From Chrysaora quinquecirrha (taxonomy: Eukaryota > Cnidaria > Scyphozoa > Semaeostomeae > Pelagiidae), in NCBI GenBank assembly GCA_014526335.1, contig JACTAT010000187.1, positions 62,001-126,000 on the forward strand: a stretch of 64,000 nucleotides of DNA, written 5' to 3'. Shown here piece after piece: positions 44,365-58,100 of the stretch. The translations under genes were made by a program, and so were the position numbers. Each line of letters opens with the position of its first letter. Position 1 is the first letter of the stretch. Below the pieces are notes generated by a model. The model did not search any database, had not been told where the DNA came from, and saw only the letters and a program-made list of their open reading frames with translations.

Positions 44365-47300
44365 GTAAGTATAATTTAGCATGATTCTTATTGGTACTGT
44401 GCAAATGTTATAAACCTGGGGTCCAGCGCTGTAACTAGATCTGCGCTCTTTTATGAGAACCAGTAAATTTTCATCGGTTGTTCTTAAATTTTCGCAGCAA
44501 CGATCTAAATACACCTTGTCAACTAATGAACAGAACATATGCTGACACTTGATATGTATTCATCATAAGTGGGCTACCACAATTGTTATAATTACCTTGA
44601 GTGGGATTCGAACCAGTGACCTTCTGGACAACAAGCCAGTTGACTACTCCAATGCACTAAACAGTGCAATGAAGTAGCCAGCCTAACTTGAGTTATGATG
44701 AATATATATCAAGTGTCAGCATATGTTCAGTTCACTATATGTTCTATGCTCTGATGATGGCTTTAAGCCGAAACACAAAGGAACACCTTGGCTGTGGAGG
44801 AGACCTGTGGCTGGAAGGACCTCGAGTTAGGCTGGCTACTTCATTGTACTGTTTAGTGCATTAGAGTAGTCAACTGGCTTGTTGTCCAGAAGGTCACTGG
44901 TTCGAATCCCACTCAAGGTAATTATAACAATTGTGGTAGCCCACTTATGATGAATATACACCTTGTCAACTAAGATTTTCGGAGCGGACTCCGGCAGTAG
45001 GTGAATTATTCCTGACTATCTGTTATCAAAATGGATCCGTTCCCGTTTTTAAGGGTCGTTTTGCGTTCTGGAACGATTTGAAAGCGTTCCCAAACTGGTA
45101 CGGATAGCTTTCCAAGACGGAAACGGATCATGTCGTTTCCGTGTAAACGGAAGGCCTATATCCGTACAAGTCTTGGTACGGATCGCTTCCGGAACGTTTC
45201 CGTGTGAACGGGGTCTAAGCAAACTGCTGCTTTTACAATCAGGTAAATTGTCTTTTAATCCGATATTTAATTCCAGGGAAATGTTCCACCTACTATCATA
45301 AGATGTGCAATTTAGAGCCGCGAAGTGCGCGAGAATTAGAGGTGCGAAAATAAAAGGGGTAAACAGATAGCTTTAAGCTCCTTGGGAAAATCTTTTACAT
45401 TGGTTCGCAATCAGCGTAATAGCAACAACTCTTTTTCAGTAAAAGCAAGATTCAATGCTGTTTGTTTAAGGGTGAACGTTATGAAGTAACTTTGTTAGTA
45501 TGCGGGGAAGGGTATCAGAAAACTAGTGCGTCCAATCGAAAGTGCCCTGGCGTCGTGTTGTAATCCAACTGACTCGTGGTGTCAGGAGCTCATGGTAAGG
45601 GTTGGAGCCCAGTCACGGTAGCGTAATAGCCAGGGTTGAGGTCTCGATTAGTTAACCTACTACTGAGATCCTAGTGACTGGCGCTAAATAAACCATTTCA
45701 CCTTCACCTTCGAAAGCATTTCACTTTTCACAGGGCTTATGAGATTTGAGACAAAAGGATTTCCAAGGGCTTCCCGTGCAATCAATAGAATTAACGCAAG
45801 GGTATACGAGATTCCCAAGTTACCCCCTCGCGTGCATTCATGTCTGCGATTTTCGGTTTGTCGCATCTGAGTATATTTGCCGATTAGTCAATATTTGTCA
45901 TATTGGCGAACACTATAGCATAGATTTTTCCACAAGTGGCTTACAATAATAGATTGGATTCGAACCTGGACTGCATGCATGATCAGAGAGCCTACGACGT
46001 TTCCCATTCATGAAAAATTTGTACAAATATGTATGGTGCTGAAGAAGGCTCAACATAGCCGAAACACAAAATGTCAAAAGGAGGAGAGCCTTTGGCTGTA
46101 TGACTTGGAGAATTTCTCGCCGATTTTATTGAGCTCTAGTTGGCTCTCTGATCATGCAGTCGAGGTTCGAATCCCATCTATTGTGGTATACCACTTGTGG
46201 GAAAACTATCCTAGAGTTCGCAATTGATGAAAAATATATATTAATATGTATATGGTACTGAACAAGGCTCAACATAGCCGAAAAAAATCAGAGAGCCTTG
46301 GGCTGTATGAATTGGAGAGTTACTCTCTTTTTTTCTTTGAGATCTATAGCTCAGGGAAAACGTCGTTGGCTCTCTGGTCATGTAGTCCAGGTTCGAATCC
46401 CATCTATTGTGGTATACCACTTGTGGAAAAATTTTCCGTCTAGTCAATTTATTTCTGAAAAAGTTATCTTGTGCTATGCGAAGAAGGCTTTAGTATGTTT
46501 TGATGTTAAGGCTTTTTTTGTAGTTTTTTAACGACTCGAAGAACGATAACAAATTTATTGCTTTTGGTTTTATTCAGAGAATTTTGTAACTAAACGACTT
46601 AAAACAGAACAAGCTAAAGATTAACTAAAATACTACATAGCCAGTCATTAAAAATGTCTATATCATTCCCAGATTATTCCTCGGAAGTCCTCCTCTTCTC
46701 TCGCTGGCAGATAATAATATCCATTTTTATTCAAAATTCGATATATTGTGCGCATAGAAACATTCTGCATTCCCGCTTCATCCCTTAACGTCTTTGCTTT
46801 CCACTTTGGGAATTCAACGCTTAGTTTCTGAGCCAAACGAATAAGTCTTCTCTCGTCCCGTTTTGTTAATTTCTTCGGTCGTCCGCTAACTGGTTTTCTT
46901 GGTTTCGGCTTCAAACCAATCGGTTCTTTCCACAATCTGTAGATATGTGACCTGGAAACTCCGGTTTCTTTCGCAAGTTTTGTGGCGCTTGTGTTTTTCA
47001 TGTACTTTATGTATGCCCTCATTTCTGGGGTTATTGCTTTTCGTCCTGACTTTGGTCCAGCCATCTTGCAAACGGAATAGTCTAGAAATGAAGTCGTGTT
47101 GATTTGTCGAAGCCGTCTCTTTGTTGGGTCAGATTAATCAGTGACGTCTGATCAATAAAACGCAGTTTCTTCTACTATTTCTGTTTTTTTTTCTTAAACA
47201 CGTGACAATTTAGCATTTCTGAATATATAGTTTGATTAATAATCTTTCTTCTATGCCACAATTAAACGCGGGGCCTAGCTTTTTAGAGTGAACTAAAAAA

Positions 47301-50300
47301 GTATTTTGTTCTCACCATACATACCCCCAAAAACCAAAAACAACAAAGATGCCACAATTTCCGGCAGAAAACTGTATCTACGGTATCATTATAAGTATTG
47401 CAATGGTTTATTTGTTACATACAATCGTTTTTCGTAGTTTTATCTAAAGCATTTCCTTCCTTATATCTGAAACCAAAATTGACATCTGCCGCTTCATAAT
47501 TCAATACTAAAAATGTTTGTTTCAAGCAACATAAATTCAGTCGAATGAAAAACAAACAAGCAAAGTTAAGACAAAGGTTTTTCCTACTCTTTAGCACCTT
47601 ACGTATAATAGGGATTAATTTTGCAACAAGACCGACTTAGGAAAATCACACTTCATAATAGCTGAGACAATTGATTTTACTCTAGCCTGCGTGCAGCCTC
47701 AACTCATCTAACCGAAAGAGTAGAGTCTGCGCAACAATGAACGAAAGCTTGTACTGGCCTCTTTTTCAAACGAACCCAGGCGGTAAATCTTTTGTATGTC
47801 TATTGTTTATTAACCAATCAGCTCCGGTTGGCAGAAAACTGCCAACCAGAGCTGATTGGTCAAATGCTAATTTCATTGTTTTAATATAGTCGCGCCGCGT
47901 AGACAAGGCTGGTTTGCGTCGCGCGATCACTTTCTTTGTCAAAACAAAATGGCGAATGCATGCTTGGTTGCTGCACGAAAATGTTTGCTGGAGTAAGGGT
48001 GGTTTACCGGAGATCTACCTTACGAAAAGTACTATTTTGATCAATTGAAGCCATGCCAAGAATAGAAACAAGCACGACATGGATTTTCCAAAGCGAGTTG
48101 TTTATTTCTGGGCATCTAGACTAGATAGTAGCCTACTAGTTGGTTTATCAGAAGAGGTGCACCCAGTGTCCCTGTGCACAACAAATAAGAAAAAATACAG
48201 ATAGCAAGATTTGTCTAGTAGATTACATGCATTTAACTTAATTAGTATAAATAATTACAATACCTCCTCGAATAAATTTTCCATGTTATAAAGTTAGGTA
48301 GTTTATGAAGGATTTACTACCAGTAAATGTTTGTGTCTACTAGTTTGTGCTGTTTTATTTTCTTTCAATTTAAGTCTTTCTTCAGAAACTAGAATCATTT
48401 GCTCAACCATTTAAAAGCTTTGAAATCAATCTAGGGCAGCAAAATCCAAATATTTTGTCAACCTTCCCCAAAGCTGTCTTTTGGTCAATGTTTACAAACT
48501 GAAAACATGAAGTGTTGATACTAATAATGTGACATCCATAATTATTTTCAGATTATTTTTCAGTGCTATTTAAGAGAAAAGAACACAAACTTAACCTTTT
48601 AAGATTTGGTGAACAGTTTGCAAGCCATCCTTAACTATGTACCTTATTTATCCGTGCCTTGGTTTAGTTTTATGGTTTAATTCAATGTACATTCACTCAG
48701 TATTTGGTCATTAAAATTACATCTCAAAACTGAAACTGGTAGCAAATGACACAGCTTGCTTGTGGATTAAGATGAAGGCAGTACAGGTATTAACCAAAAG
48801 CAGAAAAATGTCTGTCAAATCAAATCTATGAGAAGACCCATAGCCTACAATATTGACAAATTTTTGAAGTTAGTAACTACCAAAACACCAAAAAATCCTT
48901 GTAACACACAGCAAAAATTCATGGCAATTTCATCAAAAATTATAAACCAAGGACAAAAATAACAGTTAATTGAAGAATAACTGTGACTGAGATGGATGCA
49001 TACTTTGAAACAAATGAATACTGTAAGTCCAGTACCAAGAAAAGTTCAAACTCTACATTTCAAGACTTTCCTTGATCAAGCAAGAATACTTACTGGGGAT
49101 AATATAGTTATGCAAAAAAAGGCTATTTATAAACAACAAACCTATAAATAAAAACAGTACAGTGAAAAGCTTTGCATCTATCTATGCATCTAGGATATAT
49201 CAATCAACCTATTTGTCTGTAGCACTTTTTCCTTAGAGAGATCAAAAGAAAAGAAAATACCCAAGTGAGCTAACAAAATAAAAATATATGAAGATACTCG
49301 TCCAAGTCAAGTGATAAAAGTTACATACAACAAATACCAGACATCCGTGTTTAGGGTATCCTCGAGAAAAAGTTACACTAATTTAATTGCTCTTTAGTTT
49401 CGATTGAAAGTTTTGTTGAAGAATTGACAATAGAAGCAGCAGTGTTCAATGGTCAGCATATGAATGGTCAGCATCCACCAGTTAATCGGGCCTACGCAAG
49501 AGTTAGGCCCCGGCCACAGACAGCAAAGAACTTGTCACTTTCAGCTTTTCAGAAAGATTTTCTTGGCCAAACGTCTTATAAATGTCCAATACAGCAAAGT
49601 TTAAATACAAGACATCATTTTGTTTTGAAATTCATCGCAAAGAACTTCTTCGTAAAGTTACGAAGTTACACACAGCTTCAAACAACTTGCTCAAATCCCG
49701 CAGTGCTAGTAGGCGGTGATTAAAAACGCTTCGCGAATGCTCCAACGGTTGTTTTCATCAGAAAGAGGTTGCATTTTTGCTGACTCAGCTGTACAAGCTT
49801 TCGTTCATTGTTGCGCAGACTCTACTCTTTACGAAAGAAGAGTTTGAGGCTGCACGCAGGCTAGGAAACAAAAAAGGTTTGACTACAATATTGCAAAATG
49901 TTGCTCAAATTTAATTTGATTTTATTTTTTATGTTAAATATTTTCATACAATCTTTGATTGGGTTGTTATTCTCAGAGGTTTCTAGAAGTCCTATTACAT
50001 GTAAGATATTTTCGTGTGAAAAGAGGAGGAGATTGTGGCGCAGTAGAAATTGTTGCCAAGTTAGACAGAAGAAATTTTTTCAAAACAGTTTGCGGCTTCG
50101 AAAATCATCTGAAAATTAATGGTTCAAAGTTGGCAATCAATTCTTCAAAGTGCTACTAATTATCGAATGTAGTCATCTGCATAGTATGCGAATTCTTATG
50201 ATTGCTTTTGGAGATTCTAGAATTAAATTCGTCATTTGTAGCGAAGATTACAGATTTCGGTGCACTGAAGGGAGTTATTTGTTACACAGTTTAACCTATG

Positions 50301-50619
50301 AGCTCAAATTTATTAGTACATATACGTTACTAGAGGTTTTATATTTTCGATCCAAAGTTTTGGGATTCTTCCAGGAAAGATTCATCTGATCACATTGTCA
50401 ACAATCGCATCATCATCATAATGGATCATTATCACCATCACCATCATCATCACAATCACCAATCATTGTTTTCAACATGATCATCATGTTGAAGACGGTG
50501 ATCATCATTTTCGTCTTCAACGTGATCATCATCATCGTTGTTGTCGTCGTCGAGCATCATAATCATCATCATGATCGTCTCTAGCATAATCATTATGGTC
50601 ATTATCATCCTCTTCAAAG

Positions 50620-50685
<66 letters not shown>

Positions 50686-52098
50686 CCAACCTAATCATCA
50701 TTCTCATCATCGTTGTCTTCTACTTCGTAATCTTCGTCATTATTAACATTATCTTCATCATTGTTATCATAATCATCAGCGTCCTTCGGACATTGCTACA
50801 GCGTTGCTATTTTTTAATAAGCAACTGGTCAATAAGCAACTAAGGGCTGAGATTTGCTCAAGTGTTTGGTTGAAATAGCTTTCTTTGCACAATACATCAT
50901 TGCAAACTTGTCAATTACATTGAACAGCGTGAAAGGAGCCAGAAAAAGTGTTTTTAGGGTTTAGGGGGTACCCAGTCATTCTTTGAGGGCTGAAAGAGCA
51001 GATACGTTAAGCAACTTCGAGGGCTGGACCGGATGTCAAGTTGCTTATTAAAAAAAAATTGTATTTCGGACAAAATTTCGGATTGAGTGTCAAATGAGTG
51101 AGTATCTAACAAAATTTTGAGTCGATTGTTTTTGTGTCTCATTTCTAACAAGTTTGCTTCTTTTATCGTGCGAAATTTATACAGTGGTAAAATTTCCGGA
51201 CCGACGAAATTTTCGGATGTTAAAAATTTCGGATGGTAAAATGGTAAAATTTCTGGACCAAAAATTTGTCGGAAATTTACCCGCCCGAAATTTTTGGGAG
51301 TGCATGTGATGTAAATGAGTAGATGCATGGGGCAGAGCTTCAAATCTCACATTTCCAACACGACCAAGACCAAACCAAAAGGGGAAATTTAAAACTACAG
51401 CAGCTTCTCAAAACTGCCTTATAGCTTTTATTTATCAAGCGTTTGTTTCACGATAGGCTGGTTATGGGTTTGAATATCGTTTGGACCTCTCTTCACAAGC
51501 TATAGCAACCCAATCTGTTAATACTTGGATGGTCGGTTAATGAGTTCCCAGGGTATTCGTTCTAGAATATCAGTCTGGAAGAACAAGCGGAAGGTCCACA
51601 TCGAGAGACATTTCACTCTAAGAAGCGTACGAGATTTCTGTTGGAAGAAAAGGATTACGGAAAAATAGGATTTCAATCGAGTATCTGAATAATCTTTGAG
51701 CAGAACAAAGTTTCAAAATTGCAGGAAACAGCAGAAACATTTTTTGACGTACTAGCTATATGTCCAAAAATGTTTCCGCTGTTTCTTGCAATATGTCCAT
51801 CAAAGAGATTTTCCAGGATTGATTTGCCCCTGGGTCCACACACAGGTGTATAGCTCCCAAAAACCCTGACCCGAGTTGACAAACAAAGATTGCTTGCTTG
51901 CTCGCTATCTTGCCTGCCTGCTTGTTCGCTACCTTGCCTGCCTGCTTGCTTGCTTGCTTGCCTGCTTGCTTGCTAGCAAGCGCATTTTCTTGCTTGCTTG
52001 CTTTTTTCTTGCTTGCTTCCATTCCTTGCTTGCTTCCTTGCTTTTTTGCTTGCTTTCTTGATTGCTTGCTTGCTTACTTGCTTGTTTGCTTTCTTCCT

Positions 52099-52172
<74 letters not shown>

Positions 52173-55100
52173 TTGTGATTGCTTGCTTGCTTGTTTTCTT
52201 GAATGCTTGCTTGCTTGCTTGTTTGCTTGCTTCCTTTCCTTGCTTGCTTGCTTGCTTTATGCTTGGTGTTTTCTTGCTTTCTTGATTACTTGCTTGCCTG
52301 TTTGCTTCCTTCCCTTCCTTGCTTGCTTGCTTTCGTGATTGCTTGCTTGCTTGCTTTCTTGAATGCTTGCTTGCTTGCTTGTTTGCTTCTTCCCTTCCTT
52401 GCTTGCTTGCTTGCCTGCTTTCTTCCCGTCCTTGCTTGCTTGCTTTCTTGCTTTTTTATTGCTTTCTTGCTTGTTTTTTGTTGCTTGATTTCTTGCTTTC
52501 TTTCGTGCTTGCTTTCGCACTTGCCTTGCCTTGCTTGCTTGCTATCTTACTTGCTTGCAATCTTACTTGCTTGCTTGCTAAATAGGCCTTATATCAAAAC
52601 AAGATGTAAAGACTCTCTGTGCAATCCAAAAATAGTTTTTCGTTGACTTTTAGTTGCAAGCCGAACCACGTGTGAACAGCGTGCAGTTTTGTCAAGAACC
52701 CTTGCATGCATAGCTGATGTGATTGGTTCAAAGGCAGATGGGCGTGGTGGATTAAGGAGTGGCCCTGCTGCTAATGTAGACTGGCAACATGGTATAGTTC
52801 TGCTTAAGGTTGGTAGCTGTGTTTTGGTATGCAATAATTTTTTGTAATTGAAACTTTTTTATAAGATACTGTTCTCTAACAGTTGTTCACCCGCAAAAGA
52901 CGGCGTCGGGAGCAACTGAGCATGTTTCATTTGCGTTTTAGATATCGAGTATCCACAGATTTTCCCCAGTGGCGTGTTACAATAGATAGATTCGATGAGA
53001 TTTTGTATAGTACTGCAGAATTAGGCTCGACATAGCCGAAACACATAGTCAAATTGGAGCCTTAGGCTGTATGACTTGGTGAAAAACAGATTCATGGACA
53101 GTTTCATTCTGGTTGAGCTCAGTGCAGTTGTTCGTTGGCTCTCTGATCATGCAGTCCAAGTTCGAGTACCATCTATTGTGGTATGCAACTCGCCGTAAAA
53201 TCTATCCGAGTTTTCCCCATTCGTGAAAAATGTATATCAATATGTCTGATGCAGAAGAAATCTTCAGCATAGCCGAAACAAAGAAACCAAACGAGAGGGG
53301 AGCGTTGGGCCATGTGACTTTGAGAGTTACTCGTTAATTAAGCCTGGTTTCATGAGTGGCTGTGCAAGTGCTGAGAGACGGCTGTATTAGCGCTGAGAAA
53401 GTGTTGCGACGTTTCGTTTCCATATAGCAATACGTGGCGGGGCCTGTGCCGAGACACAGCTGTACCAGTGCTGAGAAAGTAGTTGCTATAATATGGTTTG
53501 ATATTTCCTCGCATTTGATTGGTTTGTTACAGTCATGTGCTCAATGAGAATGGTAAGTGCCGCAGACACTTCACCAACGGCTGAGCCATATGTTTCCATT
53601 AAAATCTTTAAGTTGGAGAAGCGTAAGGGCCATAAAGCGTCATAAAGTTGAACCAAACTCAACTGTTATATAGGCACAAGAGCATCTGCCCAGCCACGGT
53701 AGAGCCACCGTAAGGAAGTGTTTCCATTAAAACAAAAACGTCATGGCCATGTCTCAGCACTGGCACAGCCACATTGAGGTATAGCTTAGTGGGTTTGTCA
53801 TTGGCCCTCTTTTCTTTATCATGCAGTCTAGGTTTGAATACCATCTATTGTGATATGGCATTCGTCCTAATATCCATCCTGCTGTTTACCATTCAAGAAG
53901 TTTTCTTTATAATCAAGTTAGATTCTTTTATAGAAAGCAATGCATCTTGGTCAAATGCCTCAGACGCTATATTTTGCCCAATCGTCTATTATAGTTGGGT
54001 TTTTAATTTTTGGCACTTAAATGAAATTTAAGATTTTTTATTTGCATATTTGAAATGATATGAGTTTTGTTGCAGAGTTTCTTAACTTCCCGAGAATGAA
54101 AGCTAGTTCAGGCAATTTCAATTTCTTTCGCAGGAAGATAAAATCGTTGAGGCAATTTCGTGCTTTGCCGAAGTCCGAAAGGCCTGGTTTTCGAGGTATA
54201 ACTACGAATTTAAACATTTTCTTTCTTATAATTAAACCTCATTAGCTCGAGCCCAAGAGGGGAGCTTGTCGAAAAAATGATAGATTCGTGCGTATAGGCT
54301 CTGTTTTTCACTACATAAAGGACCTTTCTTTGATCTTTCTTTGATTTTAGTGTGTGTTGTTCTAAAACAATTCTTTTTTCGGTAGCCTTCTTTTTTCGGA
54401 ATGTGTGTTTTTGGAAGCCATTCTTCTGAAAAACAGCAGGTTTTGGAGCTCTCAAAAACCTTCTGCCATCCAAAGAAGAATGTTTCCGAGAATTTGGACA
54501 CATTCTAGTTTTGAAGTTCGAAGGATACTTCCATTTTACCAGATGCCAGGATACATTCCGCGAAAGGGTCTGGGGACGAGGCAAGCAAGAATTTTGGCGT
54601 GAAATTTTTCGGATTTCCAGAATTCCTGTTTCTTTGAAATCATGGGTCTGTTTTTGGAAGCATTCTGTTTTCAAAATTAGAAAGGTTTGAGGTTCAGATA
54701 AAAACGCCCTACATAAGTTTATATTTTCGTGTTTCAGGCCGGATTTCCTTGTAAGATCAGCCAGACACTACGAAGGAGCTTTCCAGGTGCAAGTCAGCAA
54801 AGCCGTGGGAACTGCGAGGCAGGTAATGTGAAGCATAACGCATTTGATTCACGTATATTTTTACTTTGCTGGGAATAAAAATTAATGGAAAAGCGAAGAT
54901 TTGATTGTTTTCCTTGTTTTCTCTTGTATCCTTATAGTTTATAAATCTGAAATCGTCGTGTGAACCGTCACCAATGGGACAGTGGATCATAGCTGAAGCC
55001 CCAGGTAAATAGTTTCCTGTTTGTTTTTTATTATGGTTATGAAATCCGCGTCATTAGAGGCCCTAAGCGGTTTTGCGAAATGCGTTAGGCTGGATTCTCA

Positions 55101-58100
55101 CTAAAAGCTTGTAAAGCGTACGAAAGTTTTGGCGCATGGAAGCGCTTTGCTCTCAATCTGTTGCGGAAGCCTGAAAACGCGTGTGATGTGATGCATAAAA
55201 ATGTTAGGCCTACCAAGCAATGATATTTTTCTGAGTAGGTATTACAAAACTTCAAAATTGCGATGAAGGACGATTAAAGCTTTTAAGTATGCCCAAAAAT
55301 TTTTCCGCAGGTCATCGCAATTTTAATGTTTATTTTATTGATTATTTTTAAAAATTACCTTCAGAATTTGCAATTTCTGCCACTTCAGCCCAACATTTGG
55401 CAATAAATTCTCTGTTACAATGACACCCCCCTCACTTTCACTTTCATCTTCTGTGGGGTCTGCTCTGTTTCATTCAGTACCATATCGTTTTCACTGTCTT
55501 CACTATCCAACTTTTCCATGGAAGAATCTGAATCTGGGGTTGCATTTTCTGGGACATCAACATGAGTATGGTGTAACGAAGATTACAGTAAATCAACAGT
55601 ATTTACTAAAAAAACTAATAGTCTCCATACTGTTTTATCAAAAGTCATCAAAAATACTGTCTGAGAATCAGTAAGTTGTAGTGAACAGTCGGTGGAAATT
55701 TGTTCATAACTCCTTGCTTAATAGTATCTTTTATGATTTTTAGCACGTGTTGACATTGCTGGAACATGGAGTGATACTCCACCGATTTGCTATGAACATG
55801 GTGGATCTGTCATAACTGCTGGTGTTAAAATTGACGGCAAGGTATCGGGGGTGTTATGTTTTCCTAGAACTTGCTAGTTTCATTTAGTTGCTTGGACCTG
55901 GGTGTGATTTTTCAGGATTTTTCCCCAAAGGCTAGAGTCGGGAGTAACGGATTTGTTCCTAAAGAGTGGGGATGATGGATTGACTGGGGGTACAGAACTT
56001 GGGTACTGGTATGTGCCGCCTATTTGGGTGGGCTATATGCTCTAACCTGAAGACTAAAAAAAGAGTACCATTTAAAATCTCAGAGTATTTTAAGTTATAA
56101 TGTCAATTTACTGCATCGAAGATAGTTGTAGTACGATTGTAACTATTGATTAGGCCCATTAACTCGAGGGGCGCTCCTTGAAAGAGCGTACGAGATTCCT
56201 ATTTAAACAAAAGGATTTTTACGGGATTCCTACGAAAACAATAGAGATTTTAGTGGTGGCTGTACGAGATTCCAAGGAGTGGATTGCCCCTCGCATTAAC
56301 TCTACGTACTCTCATATTCGGCTTATTGTTACCATAATAAAGGGTCTTCATGTAAGGCCCTGGCCAAACGTCAAAGTCTGGTATAAAATCTTGATCCCAA
56401 AAAGTTAGTGGGTTTAATTGTGAAATCTCGGTAACATCCCCTTACCTCAATAAATTAATCAAGGGTCTTCGAGTACAAGCTTATCAAAGGCAAAATAATT
56501 GTTCGATGATAAGAACTATTTGTTTTATTTCATTTAGAAACCAATTGGGTGCAGAGTCAGGAGAATTCCACAGTACGTAGCTTTTTATTTCATTTTTGTC
56601 TATTATAATCTAACATGCCTTTTTGTTTTCATTATTAACGGCATTCGTAATTTTCACGCTCGAACCGCAGTTCTGTGATGGTATTTTCTGCATACTGTGG
56701 TGGGTTATTATGCTTTATGTGGCGGTGCTTTTTTTTATGTGGAGGCTACGCACTACTGTGGTTGGTCATTATGCTTTATTTGGTGGTGCGTTTTTTTTAT
56801 GTGGAGGCTACGACTACTGTGGTTGGTCATTATGCTTTATTTGGTGGTGCGTTTTTTTGAGATGGAGGCTACGCAGTACTGTGGTTGGTTATTATGCTTT
56901 ATTTGGTGGTGCGTTTTTTTGATATGGAGGCTACGCACTACTGTGGTTGGTCATTATGCTTTATTTGGTGGTGCGTTTTTTTGATATGGAGGCTACGCAC
57001 TACTGTGGTTGGTCATTATGCTTTATTTGGTGGTGCGTTTTTTTTATATGGAGGCTACGCACTACTGTGGTTGGTTATTATGCTTTATTTGGTGGTGCGT
57101 TTTTTTTATATGGAGGCTACGCACTACTGTGGTTGGTTATTATGCTTTATTTGGTGTTGCGTTTTTTTTTATATGGAGGCTACGCACTACTGTGGTTGGT
57201 TATTATGCTTTATTTGGTGGTGCGTTTTTTTGATGTGGTAGCTACCCACTACTGTGATGGATTATTTTTCTTGAATGGTGGAACTTTTTGTAAAATGTGG
57301 TGGATAAGCATTACTGTGGAGGATTATTATTCTTAATGAAGGTATTATTATTCTTATTCTTATTGACACCAAGCAAAGTATACCGCCGCATAAAGCATAA
57401 TAAGCCACCACAGTAGTGCGTAGCCACCACATCAAGCAACAAATTGCACGAAATCAAGCATAATAGCCCACCGTAGTAGTGCGTTTCCAACACAGTACGC
57501 CAAAAATACCACCACATCAAGCATAATAACCCACCGTAGTAGTGCGTTTCCAACACAGTACGCCAAAAATACCACCACATCAAGCATAATAGCCCACCGT
57601 AGTAGTGCGTTTCCAACACAGTACGCCAAAAATACCACCACATCAAGCATAATAACCCACCATGTCAAGCATAATGAAGTAAAGTAAAGTAAAGTTGCCG
57701 TTTTTGAGTCTACTACTAGCCTAGGGCTACTCAGTCGACTTTACACTTTACCCCCGGTCTGGATGCATATAGCATATAGCATGTTGCAGCCACACAAGGC
57801 GCTCATAAATACCGACCAGGTACCCATTTGTACCCCTGGGTAGAGAGAGGCACATTTGGGTTAACAACTTGCCCAAGGTTGTTATCTCTGCTACCACAAG
57901 AGTAAAGACCGTGGCTCGAACCCACGACATTCTCGTTGTGAGCCCAGCACGCTTACCAATGCGCCACAGAGACCACAATAGTAGCTGACCCATCACAGTA
58001 GTGCGTCTCCACCACAGTAGGCCAAAAATAACACCACATCAAGCATAATAACCCACCACATCAAGCATAATAACCCATCACATCAAGCATAATAACCTAT

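Larger units (their letters stand above)
47464..50806. other. Block present only in the right arm
   Basis: The left arm joins the flanks directly near 36385. The block contains the 47682-49864 transposon-like element, A+T-rich DNA and a (TCA)n tract. No fucokinase exon lies here. Confidence 0.7.

Noticed and set aside
44590..44940. Functional tRNA gene, from A- and B-box-like sequences
   Set aside because: No complete acceptor stem or anticodon arm could be paired; the sequence belongs to a mobile insertion.
49424..49723. 99-codon plus-strand frame near the right end of the 2.2-kb element as a gene
   Set aside because: No recognisable domain and no supporting splice structure; left as non-coding interior.
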